A stretch of 64,000 bases of DNA from Nereocystis luetkeana (Eukaryota; Sar; Phaeophyceae; Laminariales; Laminariaceae): positions 17,096,079 through 17,160,078 of the forward strand of contig JARUPZ010000002.1 in NCBI GenBank assembly GCA_031213475.1. Reading direction: 5' to 3'. A program made the translations under genes and the position numbers. The notes beneath the pieces were generated by a model. That model ran no database searches and was not told the origin of the DNA. It saw only the letters and a list, made by a program, of their open reading frames with translations. Below, piece by piece: positions 1-10,704 of the stretch (the first letter of the stretch is position 1; each line of letters opens with the position of its first letter).

Positions 1-381
1 GCAACACACGCCATCCGTCATCACGCAAGGCTACCCATTATAAAGTTCAACTGCTGTACCACAGCACCGTAGAATAGGCGTTCGGACACTGAGCGTTGAA
101 CGATCCATCACGCCACAGCTTGCTAGCTAGACTTATCGAGCGCTTCCGGACTGCCGAACGCCTGCCTGCCGCATCGTATTAGAAGCATGCGTTGCGATGA
201 ACGCCATCCTAGCCTTCTGCGGATAGGATGCGGTCGCATCATTATTTACACGACCCCGCAAAACTCTGTAGGAGACCCAAGTGCAACGAAAGTATGGCGT
301 AAGACCGCGGAGCAGCTACACCCCCCGACCCCCGTGATCACATAATTAACTACCATTCACATTCTCGTCGTCAGAAACGCT
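1..381. other. Unassigned intergenic DNA
   Basis: No convincing coding frame, RNA gene or repeat seen here. The segment ends at the first TA-flanked MITE. Confidence 0.5.
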
Positions 382-489
382 ATTACGGGGGACCATAATA
401 AATAGGACCAATGGTAGACACAAAAAACTATATATTTACCTATTTTTACTAACAAAATTTGGTCCTATTTACTATGGTCCCCCGTAATA
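381..489. mobile_element. MITE-1 copy 1 (Tc1/mariner-like, TA target)
   Basis: About 108 bp, nearly a complete inverted repeat. It begins TATTACGGGGGACCATA and ends with the reverse complement, TATGGTCCCCCGTAATA. The middle is AT-rich. The TA at each edge is the likely target duplication; this is supported by the copy at 59988-60095, which splits a SINE at a TA. There is no coding capacity, so a transposase would have to come from elsewhere. At least twelve more copies or fragments occur in this window. Confidence 0.9.
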
Positions 490-825
490 CCACCCGTGCG
501 GTTAACTTCCTGCGTCAAAATGTCGTGCTCGTACAGTTGCAATGGCTCTGCGATATGCTGCTGCTCCTCTGCCGTTGCCCAACACCCTAGCCGCCTCCAT
601 GGCGGACCGTACACTGGCGAGGTTTGTGGCCGTCAGGCGCCTTTAGCGTGGAGTCTAGAATCTGTCATATTAATAGGAGTTCCCCTGCCGCACATGGCAG
701 CGTGCGTGCTTGTACAGTGCAGTGCTGCTCGTGAGCGGCGCCTGCGGTCAGCTGGGGACGGGCTTACTACCATTCATTGCTGTCTGCTGTCCTGTACGTT
801 TTTTTTTTTTTTTTTTTTCCTTAGC
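490..825. other. Unassigned intergenic DNA
   Basis: No gene supported. A TATTAATA word is present at 668-675. It is followed by a T-rich tract near 800-820. Confidence 0.4.
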
Positions 826-1493
826 TTCATCTTCTTTTTTTAAGTTTTTGTCTGCTATTAATATTAATAGTCTCCTTTTTGCTTCCCTGGTGTCCGCAGT
901 CACTAGTGGTGGAGTGCGTATGCTTGTTTTTTGTTTTTGCCTCTGTTTTTACTTGAGGTATTTCTTCCACTCCAGAGTTATTGGAGCCTGTCCTGCGAAG
1001 GGCGTGAAGGTCGCACTATTGCGGGATGAAGTCGTGTCAAGCGATTTTCACCGCACTAAAGTGGGACCCCTCACTGCTGCGGGCCGCACTATTGCAGGCC
1101 GCACTAATTGCGGGACCATCACCGCTGCTGTACAGTTTAGTAGATTTTTTTGTCCCTTCTTTTTTTTCATCTTTCTTTCATTCCCGTTTGTACCTCTTTG
1201 TGTCTCTATTAGTATGGTCCGTTTTGCCTTTTTTGCGTTTTTTTGCTATCTGCTTCTGTTTTTGTTTTGTTTGTTTTTTGCTTCGCTTCATCTTCTTTTT
1301 TAGGGTTTTGTCTGCTATCAATAGTCTCCTTTTTGCTTCCCTGGTGTCCGCAGTGGTGGAGTGCGTAGGCTTGTTTTTTGTTTTTTTGCCTCTGTTTTAC
1401 TACCGAGGTATTTCTTCCCCTCCAGAGTTATTGGAGCCTGTCCTGCGACCACGGACTGCATTGTATTGTGAGTTAATGTGAGAACAACAACAA
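826..1493 (+). mobile_element. Retroelement remnant with internal direct repeat and (AAC)n tail
   Basis: Two direct copies of a pyrimidine-rich segment of about 165 bp lie at roughly 826-992 and 1286-1449. Both contain GTCTGCTAT...AGTCTCC and TCCAGAGTTATTGGAGCC. The block ends with TTAATGTGAGAACAACAACA. This is the same 3' end seen in inverse orientation at 2000-2030 and 11829-11850, so it looks like the (AAC)n-tailed end of a LINE-like element. The left direct copy carries TATTAATATTAATA where the right copy has a single TATCAATA. No intact protein is encoded. Confidence 0.5.
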
Positions 1494-1999
1494 GTAATCG
1501 AATATCGAAGATTAGATTCATGTGCGGCGAGAATGATTGCAGGATATCGAGTTTTGTCCTTTGAAAGCGAACAATTTCGATTTACCGACCTCGAATTTGG
1601 AACAAAAAGCGAAATGCAATGTACCTCTTTCTACTATTAATATAATACTGTATCAACGCAGTCACCCATGCACCATGCACGACACACAGCAATAAATATC
1701 AGACACAAGAGGGCTCAGTCCGACAGCCGACAGCACGCTGTGCCTGTAAGACGATGATGAGGCCGTTTCCCATTTTGCCCGTGGGTGTCGGTAGATATTA
1801 ATAGTAGATATTAATAGTAAGTGTGGATGATACGATGTTAGATCCCAGATACAGCAGTACGTACATCGTATTCTTGAACAGCAGCAGGCGGCGCCCTATA
1901 TCAATCTATACCAGTATCGCAGTGCGGTGCAGTGCGGCATTGGTGATAAATGTGGTGAACAGCTACGTACAGCAGTAACTCAACTGCTGTACCATTGTT
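1494..1999. other. Unassigned AT-rich intergenic DNA
   Basis: No gene seen. Two TATTAATA words fall near 1795-1815 and a TACCAGTA near 1908; otherwise the sequence looks unique. Confidence 0.4.
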
Positions 2000-2165
2000 T
2001 TGTTGTTGTTGTTGTTGTTGTTCTCACATTAACTCTCTGACGAAGGAGTCCGTGGTCACACAAGGTGCTGGAGCCCTCGGAAGATCCGAAAAAAAAAAAA
2101 AAAAACGAAAATTCGGCTGCCTCAAAATACACGAGACGAAGAAAGCGCCCACGAGCTAAAACCAT
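2000..2165 (-). mobile_element. (AAC)n-tailed LINE-like 3' end
   Basis: On the minus strand this is a 3' fragment ending GAGTTAATGTGAGAACAACA, with a run of AAC units (GTT on the plus strand at 2000-2023). A near-identical fragment in the same orientation starts at 11829. An A17 tract near 2090-2106 differs in length between the two copies. A short 5'-truncated non-LTR retrotransposon copy is the likely identity. Confidence 0.55.
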
Positions 2166-2208
2166 ACCAGGTACCTGGTATACAAAGCAGCAGCATCAGC
2201 AGCACCTA

Positions 2209-2330
2209 TTATTAGGGGGGACCATAGTTATTACCGGTAGGACTTGTGGTATCCATAAAAACCTACCTGGTACCTGGTATATATTTAACCTTTTTTACTG
2301 TTATAACAATATTCGGTTCCATTAACTATG
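2209..2330. mobile_element. MITE-1 copy 2, 3' end replaced by (TG)n
   Basis: The left terminus ATTAGGGGGGACCATAGTTA and the MITE-1 interior are recognisable, but the right terminal repeat breaks off at AACTATG into a TG dinucleotide array (2329-2351). Compared with the copy at 58933 it has extra TA-flanked insertions: TACCGGTA at 2232-2239, and two stacked units TACCTGGTACCTGGTA at 2264-2279 in place of a single TA. Confidence 0.8.
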
Positions 2331-3040
2331 TGTGTGTGTGTGTGTGTGTGTTCTTCACATTAAACCGTTCTTTCTACCCGTCGACATCCAGCACAACCAG
2401 TGTCCGTGCCGATTCTTCCATCCTAGAAGAGATACAAGTTCTGTGGTCACAAAGCTACGCCACAGAGATACTACGTTGCCACGTGTGCAGTGTGAACTGC
2501 AGTGGGCAATGCAAAGCCATGTCATCATACTAGATACGACAGGCACGACATACGCAATCTATGAAATAGTGAAACGAAAAGAAACAATCAAAGAGAAAAC
2601 AAAACAAGGTAGACAAGTCGAAAAAGAAAAAGAAGAAAAATGAAAGCAAAATCTAAGAGAAACAATCTGTCGTGCCCCCCCCCCCGCAGGCGAGGTGGCC
2701 TACACTTGAAAAAGAACGAGCTGGAAAAAAGAAGAAATAACAAAAGACACCACTGCTTGTGAACAGAGTAAGACAAAGAACCAAGGAGAAAGTAACAAGG
2801 AAAAATAACAAAGGGGAAATAACAGGCAGACCAAAGCCCAAAGCACCTTCTAGGTGGCGGCAGCAGCTTGTGGTACGAGTAGTATAGCCAGGTTCTCCCT
2901 GCTAATCCGCCTGGTACCTTGCTACCCAGACTGCCGTCTCCGCCCTGCGTTCGTCAACTATGCCCAGCCCCTTGGCGTCAGACAATACGAGCCGAGCAGA
3001 GCAGGTTCGTCTTCCAACCACGCCACACGGCTCCTTGAGT
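2331..3040. repeat. Segment of a long inverted duplication (left arm)
   Basis: The sequence from the (TG)n tract to about 3024 reappears inverted at 11335-11828 and 13066-13262. The part at 2857-2960 resembles the 3' end of the neighbouring LINE (3210-3300), so the block is probably an old LINE fragment with its flank. A C10 tract is at 2677-2686. No protein is claimed from it. Confidence 0.65.
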
Positions 3041-3114
3041 ACGGCTTATCAATCAGAAAAGGAAGAGGAAGAGAAAAAATGAAATGAAAATCACGGAGAG
3101 TCAGCGCAAGAGAG

Positions 3115-3115
<1 letters not shown>

Positions 3116-3150
<35 letters not shown>
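3116..3150. repeat. A35 homopolymer
   Basis: Thirty-five consecutive A on the plus strand, between two LINE-derived blocks. In the direction of the minus-strand LINE it would be a T tract downstream of the stop codon, so it is not that element's own poly(A) tail. Confidence 0.9.
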
Positions 3151-3152
<2 letters not shown>

Positions 3153-3232
3153 AAAAGAGAAGACAAGGGAAGACCACGTTCGAGCCAGCTGCACCAGTTG
3201 GTAGCACTAGTAGTATGGTCATATTCTACTTC

Positions 3233-5290
3233 CTAGTCGACTTGGTGCCTTGCTACCCTGTCTGCCATCTCCTTCCTACTTTCGTCTACCGCCGTTTCCC
3301 TTCTACCCCTCCTGTTCCCCCCCCTCTCCGCATTCACTCGGTCGGGCTTTATGCCACTTCTCCTGTTGCCCCCTCCCCCCCCGTTCCTTTGGGCACCATC
3401 CACGGCGGATGCGCGGCGCTGTCTACTCATCTCAGCCTCAGCCTCGTGCCACCTCACCATGAACCGTTCGGCTGCTTCAAGGATCCCCCGGTACCACTTC
3501 CCCGCCTTTTTGGCTGCTGTGGACCACAACGCGGTCTCAACTCCAAACACCAAGGGGGCAACTTCCGTTGACCCTTCGGTGGCTCGGAACTCCCTAAGGT
3601 CTTCGACTATGCATCTATGCCAAGTCTTACACTGTCCGCCTGGTCTCGGGTTCTCCCCACCAGCTATCGTCCCGAGCATTACCCGATTGGGTAATCGCTC
3701 CTTGCTTTGCCGTGCCACGCCCCCCGCAAAGAAGAGCCGCCGTTTGCGAATGGTCGTTTCGATGCTCTCGCAACGTGTCATCTTGAGGGCCTTCGCGTAC
3801 GAGAGGGTGGCATGGTCAGTACGAAGTCGGCGCTGGAAGCCAATGACTCGCAACAGGACTTGGTGGTGAGCCGTTCGAAGCTTGGCAAAGTGTTCCGCTC
3901 TGAGGGTCCACGTCACACACCCGTACAGCAGGGTCTCAATCACCTCGGCCTTCAGCATTCGGACTTTAAGGCTAAGGGGGGCGGTCGTCCTATCATACAA
4001 CTCCGGGCCGAACCGTTTGAAGCATGCTCGCATGAGGCGGATCCGTCGGTCGATTTCGAGCGAGAGGTCAGCGTTTTCGTGGATAACGCCGCCTAGGTAT
4101 AAGAACTGGGTCGTCTGCTTATACCTCTGACCTGCCGCTTCGATGACGAGCGGTGGTGCGAGGGTTGTCCGGTCTGGTGTTTGTAGGACCATTGTCTCAG
4201 TCTTCTTTTCCGACACCGTGAGGCCTGCTGCTTCGAAGACAGTCACGATGACTGTCATCATTTTTGCGAGCCCTTCAGCCGACTTCGAGACAATTCCTGC
4301 ATCGTCGGCGTACAACATGCCCCATACAGACCTTCGCACGCACGCCAATGGCTCCTCCTTCCCTGTTCGAACTACTCCAGCTTCCAAGAGTTGGACCAAA
4401 TCCCTTACAATGGCTTCGTCTTGGCTGAAGCGTACTAGTACGACGTGTAACGCAGCAGCGAAGAACACGTTGAACAGTAACGGTGACAGTACACAGCCTT
4501 GCCGCAGCCCCTGCGTGACATCAAACCATTCCGAGAGCTCGCCGTCATCAGTACGCACGCGAGCCCGCATGCCATCGTGGAAATTACGGATAATTCTCAG
4601 CATCTTGGTTGGTACGCCAAAGCGTGTGAGTACCTTCCATAACAGCTCTCGGTCGACAGAGTCGTACGCTTTCTGCAGATCGATGAAGCACACGTATAAG
4701 GGGATTTTCCTCTGTCGTCCGAGCTCTTGCAGCCGGCGCACGACGAACAACATATCAATCGTTGATCGTGCGGGGCGGAAGCCGCACTGTTCCTCGGGGA
4801 GTAGTTCCTCGGTCTCGCAGTAGTTGCTGAGGCGGGACGCGACGATTTTCAACAACACTTTGCCTGCGTGGGCAACAAGCGAGATCCCTCTATAGTTGTT
4901 GCAGTCAGTTCGATCCTTCTTTTTGTGAAGGACCTTGATGATCGCATCTTTCCATTGCTGAGGGACTTCTCCTGTTAACCAAACATTGACAAGGATGTTG
5001 TGAAAGCGCTGGGCGAATGCCGGGTGGTCGATTTTTAGGAGTTCGACCGGGAGACCATCTGGCCCGACAGCTTTCCAATTCGACATCCCCTTCAGTGCTT
5101 CGGTCATCTCGTCTATGGATGGTTCATCTTCAAGCGACAGTTTAGGCGGTCGCGGTGGCAAGAGGTCGATGATCGTGGGATCGAGTTTCAGCGACTTCGT
5201 GTTCAAGAGTTTGTGATAAAACCCCGCCCATATAATAGTATGCCAGAACTGCTGTGCTTTGTGCTGCTGCTGTCGACATGTCAACATCAC
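3233..5290 (-). CDS. Non-LTR retrotransposon (LINE) reverse transcriptase, long open frame, 5' truncated
   Basis: A 685-residue open frame. In a LINE this enzyme copies the element's RNA at a nicked chromosomal site. The RT fingers ([20 protein letters not shown]) lie near residues 116-134, palm motif A ([13 protein letters not shown]) at 201-213, motif B ([16 protein letters not shown]) near 260-275, and the catalytic box [10 protein letters not shown] at 327-335, so both YADD aspartates are present. The thumb and C-terminal region has the [11 protein letters not shown] signature near 454-463, common in RTE/CR1-like LINEs, followed by a basic Arg/Gly-rich tail. No upstream endonuclease domain is present. 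The first 25 or so residues look like flanking DNA read in frame, so the element probably begins near 5215. The 2-kb frame without a stop or frameshift suggests a young insertion. The exact clade is not determined. Confidence 0.93.
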   Translation of the reverse strand: MMLTCRQQQHKAQQFWHTIIWAGFYHKLLNTKSLKLDPTIIDLLPPRPPKLSLEDEPSIDEMTEALKGMSNWKAVGPDGLPVELLKIDHPAFAQRFHNILVNVWLTGEVPQQWKDAIIKVLHKKKDRTDCNNYRGISLVAHAGKVLLKIVASRLSNYCETEELLPEEQCGFRPARSTIDMLFVVRRLQELGRQRKIPLYVCFIDLQKAYDSVDRELLWKVLTRFGVPTKMLRIIRNFHDGMRARVRTDDGELSEWFDVTQGLRQGCVLSPLLFNVFFAAALHVVLVRFSQDEAIVRDLVQLLEAGVVRTGKEEPLACVRRSVWGMLYADDAGIVSKSAEGLAKMMTVIVTVFEAAGLTVSEKKTETMVLQTPDRTTLAPPLVIEAAGQRYKQTTQFLYLGGVIHENADLSLEIDRRIRLMRACFKRFGPELYDRTTAPLSLKVRMLKAEVIETLLYGCVTWTLRAEHFAKLRTAHHQVLLRVIGFQRRLRTDHATLSYAKALKMTRCESIETTIRKRRLFFAGGVARQSKERLPNRVMLGTIAGGENPRPGGQCKTWHRCIVEDLREFRATEGSTEVAPLVFGVETALWSTAAKKAGKWYRGILEAAERFMVRWHEAEAEMSRQRRASAVDGAQRNGGGGGNRRSGIKPDRVNAERGGNRRGRRETAVDESRKEMADRVARHQVD

Positions 5291-6680
5291 GTACCTGTAA
5301 CTTGTCGACGCTGCGATAAACGAGTCCAGTCGTACCAGGTACCAGGTACATTCGTAGTCCGCACGTACACGGTTGGAAGTTTTTTTCTTTTAGTTCTTTT
5401 AATTCTTGTTTGGTTTGTGTGAGACATTTGAACAAAGAGATATCTTGAATCTTGAAGGAAGCGTTTGGCCACACATCAGACGCCAACTTACTTGTATGTT
5501 ACAGGACGTACCCCATATCCACCTCGTGCGTCGTCCGAAAGTCGACGGGACAACAGCGGCAGTAGCAGCAGCACAATATTCTCGCGGGTGCTGCCCTGCG
5601 TCTTTGCGGCGTGCCTCATCGTTAAAAAACACAGCTTTTCCCCCTGCCCTCCCCAGTCCCCTCATTCATCGCGGAGATACGAGGAGAGTTTTGATCGTAC
5701 TCGTTCGTAGCCCACATCGTTCTCACCCGTCTTCGCTTCTTGTACGCTGGCCATGCCTCCCACGCTCCGATCGAGCCAAGGTCTTCAATGCGATGGTCCA
5801 GAACTCGACCAAGCCTAGCGAACACTTTCCACTCCACCACCGCTGCAGTCAGTCTCGAGGCTGACTATACCTCTGGAGAGCTGGGGAGGGGAGACTTTCA
5901 CCTAGCACCGTCCTGCAATTAATTGTGCTGCTGGTTCAGAATCAGGCTCAAAACCAGATACCTGGTACGAAGAAGTGCTCCGTCAAATCCCCAAAACACA
6001 ACCTTCTACTTGGACACGGGGCTCCTTTGCTTCGATGCCACGATCGCTGTTGTTCGGGAACTCGAGAAGCCACGCGATTGGGCTTGTAAAGCTACTCGTA
6101 GCGATGGTGGGTGCACGTTGGGTTCCCGGTGGATAGAAAATTGAGTTTGAAGCCCTATTTTTAAACGCCTCTCATGGTGTAGAAAACCTCGTACGAAGAC
6201 GCGGTTCTTTTTTGGGGGGGGATCGGGGATCGGGTATCACCAGCTGGGATCGAACAGCAGGGCACGGAGCATCGGGGGGTTGTTTGGCTCGTTTGGTTGG
6301 AGCGCGAGTGCTCCTTCAACCGTGCGGTAGCAAGAAAACGGAACCTATAAGCGCTCAACGCACGATCATACAAGACAGAGAAAATCATACTGGTTCTACA
6401 GCCGTATGTATACCTGGTACCAGGTATGTATCATGCGGTTCATATATATCCAAGAATGGTGCTCATGTGTGTGTATGACACCTCGAGCACCTGATATTCA
6501 TACGAGAGTACAAGATATCACGCACCGCTGGTTCAAGACGATGTACAAGGCAATGTAGCAGGTCTATATCGTAACATATTCTAGCCCCCCCGCGCAAATG
6601 TCGATCCGGTCACCCTCGCCGTAGCACCTACCCCCCGCCATCTGGGAGAGCCCTAGCCGCCCTAAGGCACACATGCCAGA
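5291..6680. other. Intergenic DNA with TACCWGGTA words
   Basis: No gene is supported; the open frames here are short and have no recognisable composition. Stacked TACCAGGTACCAGGTA occurs at 5333-5348, TACCTGGTA near 5959, and overlapping TACCTGGTACCAGGTA at 6411-6426. A G8 tract lies near 6214-6221. Confidence 0.4.
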
Positions 6681-6764
6681 ACCCCTTCAGAACTGCAGTC
6701 CCGTTTTGGGGACAGACTAGTCAGGATTTGAGATAGCCGTCTCGAAAACGGGACTGCCACCCTA
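6681..6764. mobile_element. MITE-2 copy 1
   Basis: A short fold-back element of about 84 bp. The left arm AACTGCAGTCCCGTTTTGGG pairs with a right arm ending AAAACGGGACTGC. The related copies are at 6807-7362 (interrupted), 11077-11155, 50841-50942 and 56613-56719. It is non-coding. Confidence 0.75.
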
Positions 6765-6806
6765 GTACAAGGGTACTATTGCAAAACAAGAATGGGATTC
6801 CGACCA

Positions 6807-7362
6807 TTTAGGACCGCAGTGCCAGTTGATGTTCGTTTTATAAAGGATAGACCACTGAGCTACTCAGTCAGCGCTGACTGAGTAGCTCAGTGGTCTATAT
6901 CCTTTATAAAACGAACAAAAGAAGTACCTTTGGGCTCGATACGGCCTACCGCCGATAATATCCTCCGGGGTTGATCAAGCCCCTAATCGGCGCCTGGTTC
7001 TTCCTTCTTATAGAGTCCCCCTCGTTAGCCGCAAGTTATTTTACTCAAGTGGTTCACTCCACTTTCGACTACTCTATGGTCGAGTGTTCTTTTGCCGTGG
7101 TTCTCTCAACCTGATTTCCCTTTTTCTACCCACGGCAGAAAAAGCGGAAATACGACGTCTGGCGGGCCTCGAACCCAAAGGTACTTCTTTTGTTCGTTTT
7201 ATAAAGGATAGATGACTGAGCTACTCAGTCAGCCAGCGCTGACTGAGTAGCTCAGTGGTCTATCCTTTATAAAACGGACACCAGTACCATAACATTTTTT
7301 GGGGACAACCTACTTGGAATTTTTGAGTGGTTTGTCCCCAACACGGGACTGCAGTCCTAAAA
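6807..7362. mobile_element. MITE-2 copy 2, split by a fold-back element
   Basis: The left end TTTAGGACCGCAGTGCCAGT (6807-6826) and the right end TTTGTCCCCAACACGGGACT to about 7362 are the two halves of one MITE-2, pushed apart by the 6830-7280 element. CCAGT occurs on both sides of the insert (6822-6826 and 7281-7285). It is a possible 5-bp target duplication, though three extra bases separate the left copy from the insert. Confidence 0.65.
6830..7280. mobile_element. Fold-back element with palindromic tRNA-like terminal repeats
   Basis: Both ends carry about 110 bp inverted repeats. They begin TGTTCGTTTTATAAAGGATAG and reach GAAGTACCTTTGGG(C/T)TCGA (6830-6944 and 7168-7280). Each terminal repeat is itself a palindrome centred on TCAGTCAGCGCTGACTGA. 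Within it, GAGTAGCTCAGTGG resembles a tRNA D-arm with a pol III box A. GGGTTCGAGGCC, on the minus strand near 7180, resembles box B. The spacer (6945-7167) is a chain of short hairpins, for example TGCCGTGG pairing with CCACGGCA near 7094 and 7129. No protein is encoded. It reads like two tRNA-derived units in inverted orientation. Confidence 0.7.
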
Positions 7363-8198
7363 GTGTTGAGGCTTTGTCCCAGATCCCAGCACGGGCTTGC
7401 CTGAGACGCTGTTTGATTTCTTGCTTGCGTAAGGCAATCGAAAATAGGCAACAAGATTCATTTGGCGCACTGAATTAACACCGCTGTAGGCACCAGCTCC
7501 CATAAAACGGGGTTCGGGTCCACCCTATACGGTCTATATTAATAGTAGTATTAACGGAGTGTCGGATGAGAAATTTCCGGGGAAGATTTCAACCCACTAC
7601 ACAGGAGATTTCAACCCACTAATAGAGTAACCAGGAGGCCATTCGCGGTCAGCAGTTCGGATCAAAGGCGTAACACTTAGGTGGACAAGCCTGCAACGAC
7701 GCATGCCTTAATATGTTCCTGAAGGTCATTTTCCCAGGAGAGGGTATCTCGCGCTAGACGCAGCCTGGCGTCTTACGTGGCTTACTTTGTCAAGGCGGAA
7801 CACACCTACGACAGGCAAGGGTGTTGCGCGCGACAAGGCATGGGGCACGTGATGTGCATTGAAACACCGCCGTGAAGCGCACACCAGCTCCCTTAAAGCC
7901 GGGGTTCAGGGCCGCCTATGAGAAGTGAGTCGACACAACATTCTCGTCCCGCCCGCCCACCCACGCCCCCCTGCTGGTGTTACGGTGGTGGTATTCGTTG
8001 ACGCTTTTTCCGTCACAAACAAATATGATATCTCGTTTATTTTCTTTTTATATTGGCGTTTTTCCTCGACTTCTTCACCTCACTGTACAGAGATGTGGGA
8101 TTGGGGTTTGAGCAGCCGCATCTTCGACTCATGCTCTAGGTCGTGGAGCCTCGCGGGGTTTCAATGAATTCCCCATACTTGGCACAATATACGGCTCG
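7363..8198. other. Unassigned intergenic DNA
   Basis: No gene seen. A short direct repeat GATTTCAACCCACTA occurs at about 7587 and 7608, and TATTAATA near 7537. Confidence 0.35.
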
Positions 8199-8414
8199 TC
8201 AGAGTGGGCTAGTGTTATGGTACTGCCTTGAATGACTCTGGTACGGCCGGTATATACCTGCTGGGTGCAGGTATTTGGAAAGTATTTGTAATACTTGGGA
8301 GGCGTATCGTAGATGGGAAACCCAAAGAGTTTCGGGACCCCTTGAAAGTGAATAGTTACGGTGTGCTTGGCGCGTATAAAGCAAAACGTCCGACGGGAAC
8401 CCTATAACCCTCAC
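8199..8414. repeat. Dispersed repeat J, copy 1
   Basis: Contains TACTGCCTTGAATGA and TACTTGGGAGGCGTATC. Related segments occur at 56225-56345 and, shorter, at 63028-63095. It is diverged and non-coding; the element class is unknown. Confidence 0.5.
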
Positions 8415-9585
8415 CCGAGTCCTACGCCAGTGGTCAGTGATGGGATGCTGTGCTTGGTAAGACTCTAGGTTGATTTGGGCGGCTTGGGTGCTACTGTTCT
8501 CGGGCAGACTCTCTCTGCGTACTGTAGGTTGATTCGACCAGCTTGGGATGCTACGGCTTGGAACGACTCTACTAGGTTGATTGAGCCGCGTATACTGTAT
8601 GATACCCCTTAGCCAACCAGAGTGCGCGAATGGCTATACCTTAGGAAGAAGAGCTATCGGCAGGTGACCGCTACTGAGTATCAGGGCGAGAAGCATCTAG
8701 TCCTCGGCTTTCAGTCTTCTATTGTGCGGGAATGATTAAACGCTCTTCTTATGTCCCTAAACAATCAGCGCACACGTGACCGACACCGAAAATCTGCCCA
8801 ATAGGCAAACCTAAACCTTGACAAGGGATATACTCGTGAGACCGGCCCTGCAGAATATCCGTAAAGGTACATGCCAGGGCGAGAAAGCCAGGACGGCGAG
8901 TCGACGAGGCGTTTAGCTATACTTTTTTACGACGTATGAAGGTCGCTGAGGCAAAGGCTTTAACAAACCGTGTTTTATTATTAACCAAAAAAACAAAGGC
9001 CTGTGCTGGGCATGCAAGCCTTAGTACGCATGCATGCCCCAACGCACCTATACGGCATGCCGTGGCGGCCACAGGGCTTCACCCCCCACCCGCCGCGGGC
9101 GGGCCGAATAAGAGTAGGGTCAGCGTCATGCTGCCGTAGTAACGTACTGCCGTACAAAACTTCCATAGACACACAACAACGCGTGAATAGAAGTGGTGCA
9201 CCGCCCGTTCAGACATCGACAACGAAGTCTATCTGAGCGTTTCCGAGCACTGCTCTCTCATCTGTTGCCGTGAGAGATTTTCGGTCCCCTCCAAAACCAT
9301 ATGCGCGATTGGGTTCCACAGCAATTGCGAGGCGTTCGCTAGGCGAGTTGATGCGTACTTTCCATCCCCCACTCAGCGGATTTATTGCAGTTATATTATT
9401 GATGTCTCGTGCCCCCCCCCCCCTCCCCCCCCCCACCGCCCCCGAGAGGGCCTAATCTGAAAAAAGGAGTGTTGTTGGTCATGATTGTTTCTTTCCGAGC
9501 TGCAACAGGATACAAATTAATTTTCTGTGCTGTGGTACCGGGCTCAAGGTAAAACACCAAAAAAATGACCCAGGTGTCACCTACT
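8415..9585. other. Intergenic DNA with diverged tandem units
   Basis: From 8450 to 8600 the phrase GACTCTxxxAGGTTGATT recurs about three times at roughly 60-70 bp spacing, a decayed tandem array. The rest (to 9585) shows no gene. A C-rich tract is at 9413-9434. Confidence 0.35.
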
Positions 9586-9925
9586 GTTATAAGGATTACC
9601 CCGGGGTGGGTAATTGATCGAGCTTTTACCCCTATAGCTCAGTAGATGACACCTTCACATTTGACGTCGCCGTGGACACAGCTTCGAATCGCACTTCAAA
9701 CGTTTCTTTTACTGAAACGCATGCGCGTGCGGTCCCTTAAGATACACCTCCCTGGTTCCCCAGGCATTGAAACGAGGCGGGTAGGTCAACGAACGGCCGT
9801 AAACGGTACCGACGCCCCAAAGATCCCGCCATTCAGAGGGGGGGAGAGTGTTGTAAGGATTACCCTGGGCTGGGTATTCGATCGATATTTTACCCCTATA
9901 GCTCAGTAGGCAACACCTTCACACT
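9586..9925 (+). mobile_element. SINE-C copy 1, tRNA-like head repeated at both ends
   Basis: The unit starts GTTATAAGGATTACCC and then CCCCTATAGCTCAGTAG, a box A-like D-arm. A box B-like segment, GCTTCGAATCGC, follows about 50 bp downstream, then a 150-bp body with GTTCCCCAGGCATTGAAACG. The head (ATTACCCTGGGCTGGGTA...TAGCTCAGTAGG) is repeated at 9840-9925. The copy at 50481-50836 has the same head-body-head layout, so the terminal direct repeats belong to the element. It is presumably transcribed by RNA polymerase III and mobilised by a LINE. Confidence 0.7.
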
Positions 9926-10119
9926 ACGTACTTACTTGAGTGTATCACACCATGCCGGCGTTACACATCGCACATACGAGTATTCAAGTTAACAACGGCA
10001 TCTACTGGAGTACCTGGCATTCATACACGAGATACAACAACACACGAAGAGAGAGTTACACGAATACGTCGTCGACGAGTGCCTGGTACTATACAGGATT
10101 ACGGGGGACCATATAGTTA

Positions 10120-10367
10120 GGGTCATTCTTATCGGAGAGCTTTTTTTTTCCAAATATTCGACATTTTTTTCGCGCAATTTTTCAATCTTCCATATTTTCC
10201 TGGTTTTTTTTCCTAATAATATTGGAATGTTAACGAACTTGATATTTTTGCTTCTTCTGGAGAATTTCACGAATAGTGACAGAACGCCTCCGTATATCGA
10301 TACATATCTCCAATTATTCCAAACTTTGGAAATTTTGGAAAAAACGCTCCTCCGATAAGAATGAGCC
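10120..10367. mobile_element. MITE-7, Harbinger-like, TTA duplication, inside MITE-1
   Basis: A 248-bp element with terminal inverted repeats GGGTCATTCTTATCGGAG on the left and, read inward from the right, GGCTCATTCTTATCGGAG. TTA flanks it on both sides (10117-10119 and 10368-10370). A 3-bp TTA duplication and a GGG/GGC start are typical of the PIF/Harbinger superfamily. The interior is AT-rich and non-coding. Confidence 0.75.
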
Positions 10368-10375
10368 TTAGTAGG

Positions 10376-10490
10376 ATCAAATATTTTATTATTATTCCTC
10401 TTGCCATCTGACAATGTGCAGCATGATCTTCAACATGGATCACTCATAACTTTCCCGAAAGAAGAAAACCTCGGAAACAAAAAGAAACCC
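10376..10490 (-). mobile_element. LINE-X 3' end fragment inside MITE-1
   Basis: Reads TTATTATTATTCCTCTTGCCATCTGACAAT on the plus strand, split here as TTATTATTATTCC plus CTTGCCATCTGACAAT. On the minus strand it is the LINE-X 3' UTR ending in (AAT)n. The full 3' region is seen at 55275-55880. It is severely 5' truncated. Confidence 0.7.
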
Positions 10491-10565
10491 ATGCACATTG
10501 TTTATAGAAATGGTTAAATATATAGGTTTTTATGTACACGACAGGTCCTATTAACTATGGCCCCT

Positions 10566-10692
10566 GTTATAAGGATTACCCTGGGCTGGGTAATCGATCG
10601 ATCTTTTACCCCTATAGCTCAGTAGGTAACACCTTCACATTTGTCGCCCGGTCTTTTACCCCTATAGCTCAGTAGTAGGTAACACCTTCACA
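10566..10692 (+). mobile_element. SINE-C head units inserted in MITE-1
   Basis: GTTATAAGGATTACCCTGGG is followed by two consecutive box A-bearing segments (TATAGCTCAGTAGG near 10612 and 10664). It sits between the C run of the MITE-1 3' end (CTATGGCCCC) and the final CCCCCGTAATA, so it inserted into the MITE's last bases. Confidence 0.65.
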
Positions 10693-10704
10693 TCCCCCGT
10701 AATA

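Larger units (their letters stand above)
10097..10704. mobile_element. MITE-1 copy 3, carrying three nested insertions
   Basis: The left terminus GATTACGGGGGACCATA starts at 10097. The interior resumes near 10496 (AGAAATGGTTAAATATATAG), and the 3' end stops in GGTCCTATTAACTATGGCCCC at about 10565. Its last bases, CCCCCGTAATA, appear only at 10694-10704. The intervening DNA is three other elements, listed separately. Confidence 0.75.

Noticed and set aside
826..1449. LTR retrotransposon suggested by the direct repeat pair
   Set aside because: The repeats lack TG...CA ends and a primer site, and the block ends in an (AAC)n tail, so a rearranged LINE-like remnant fits better.
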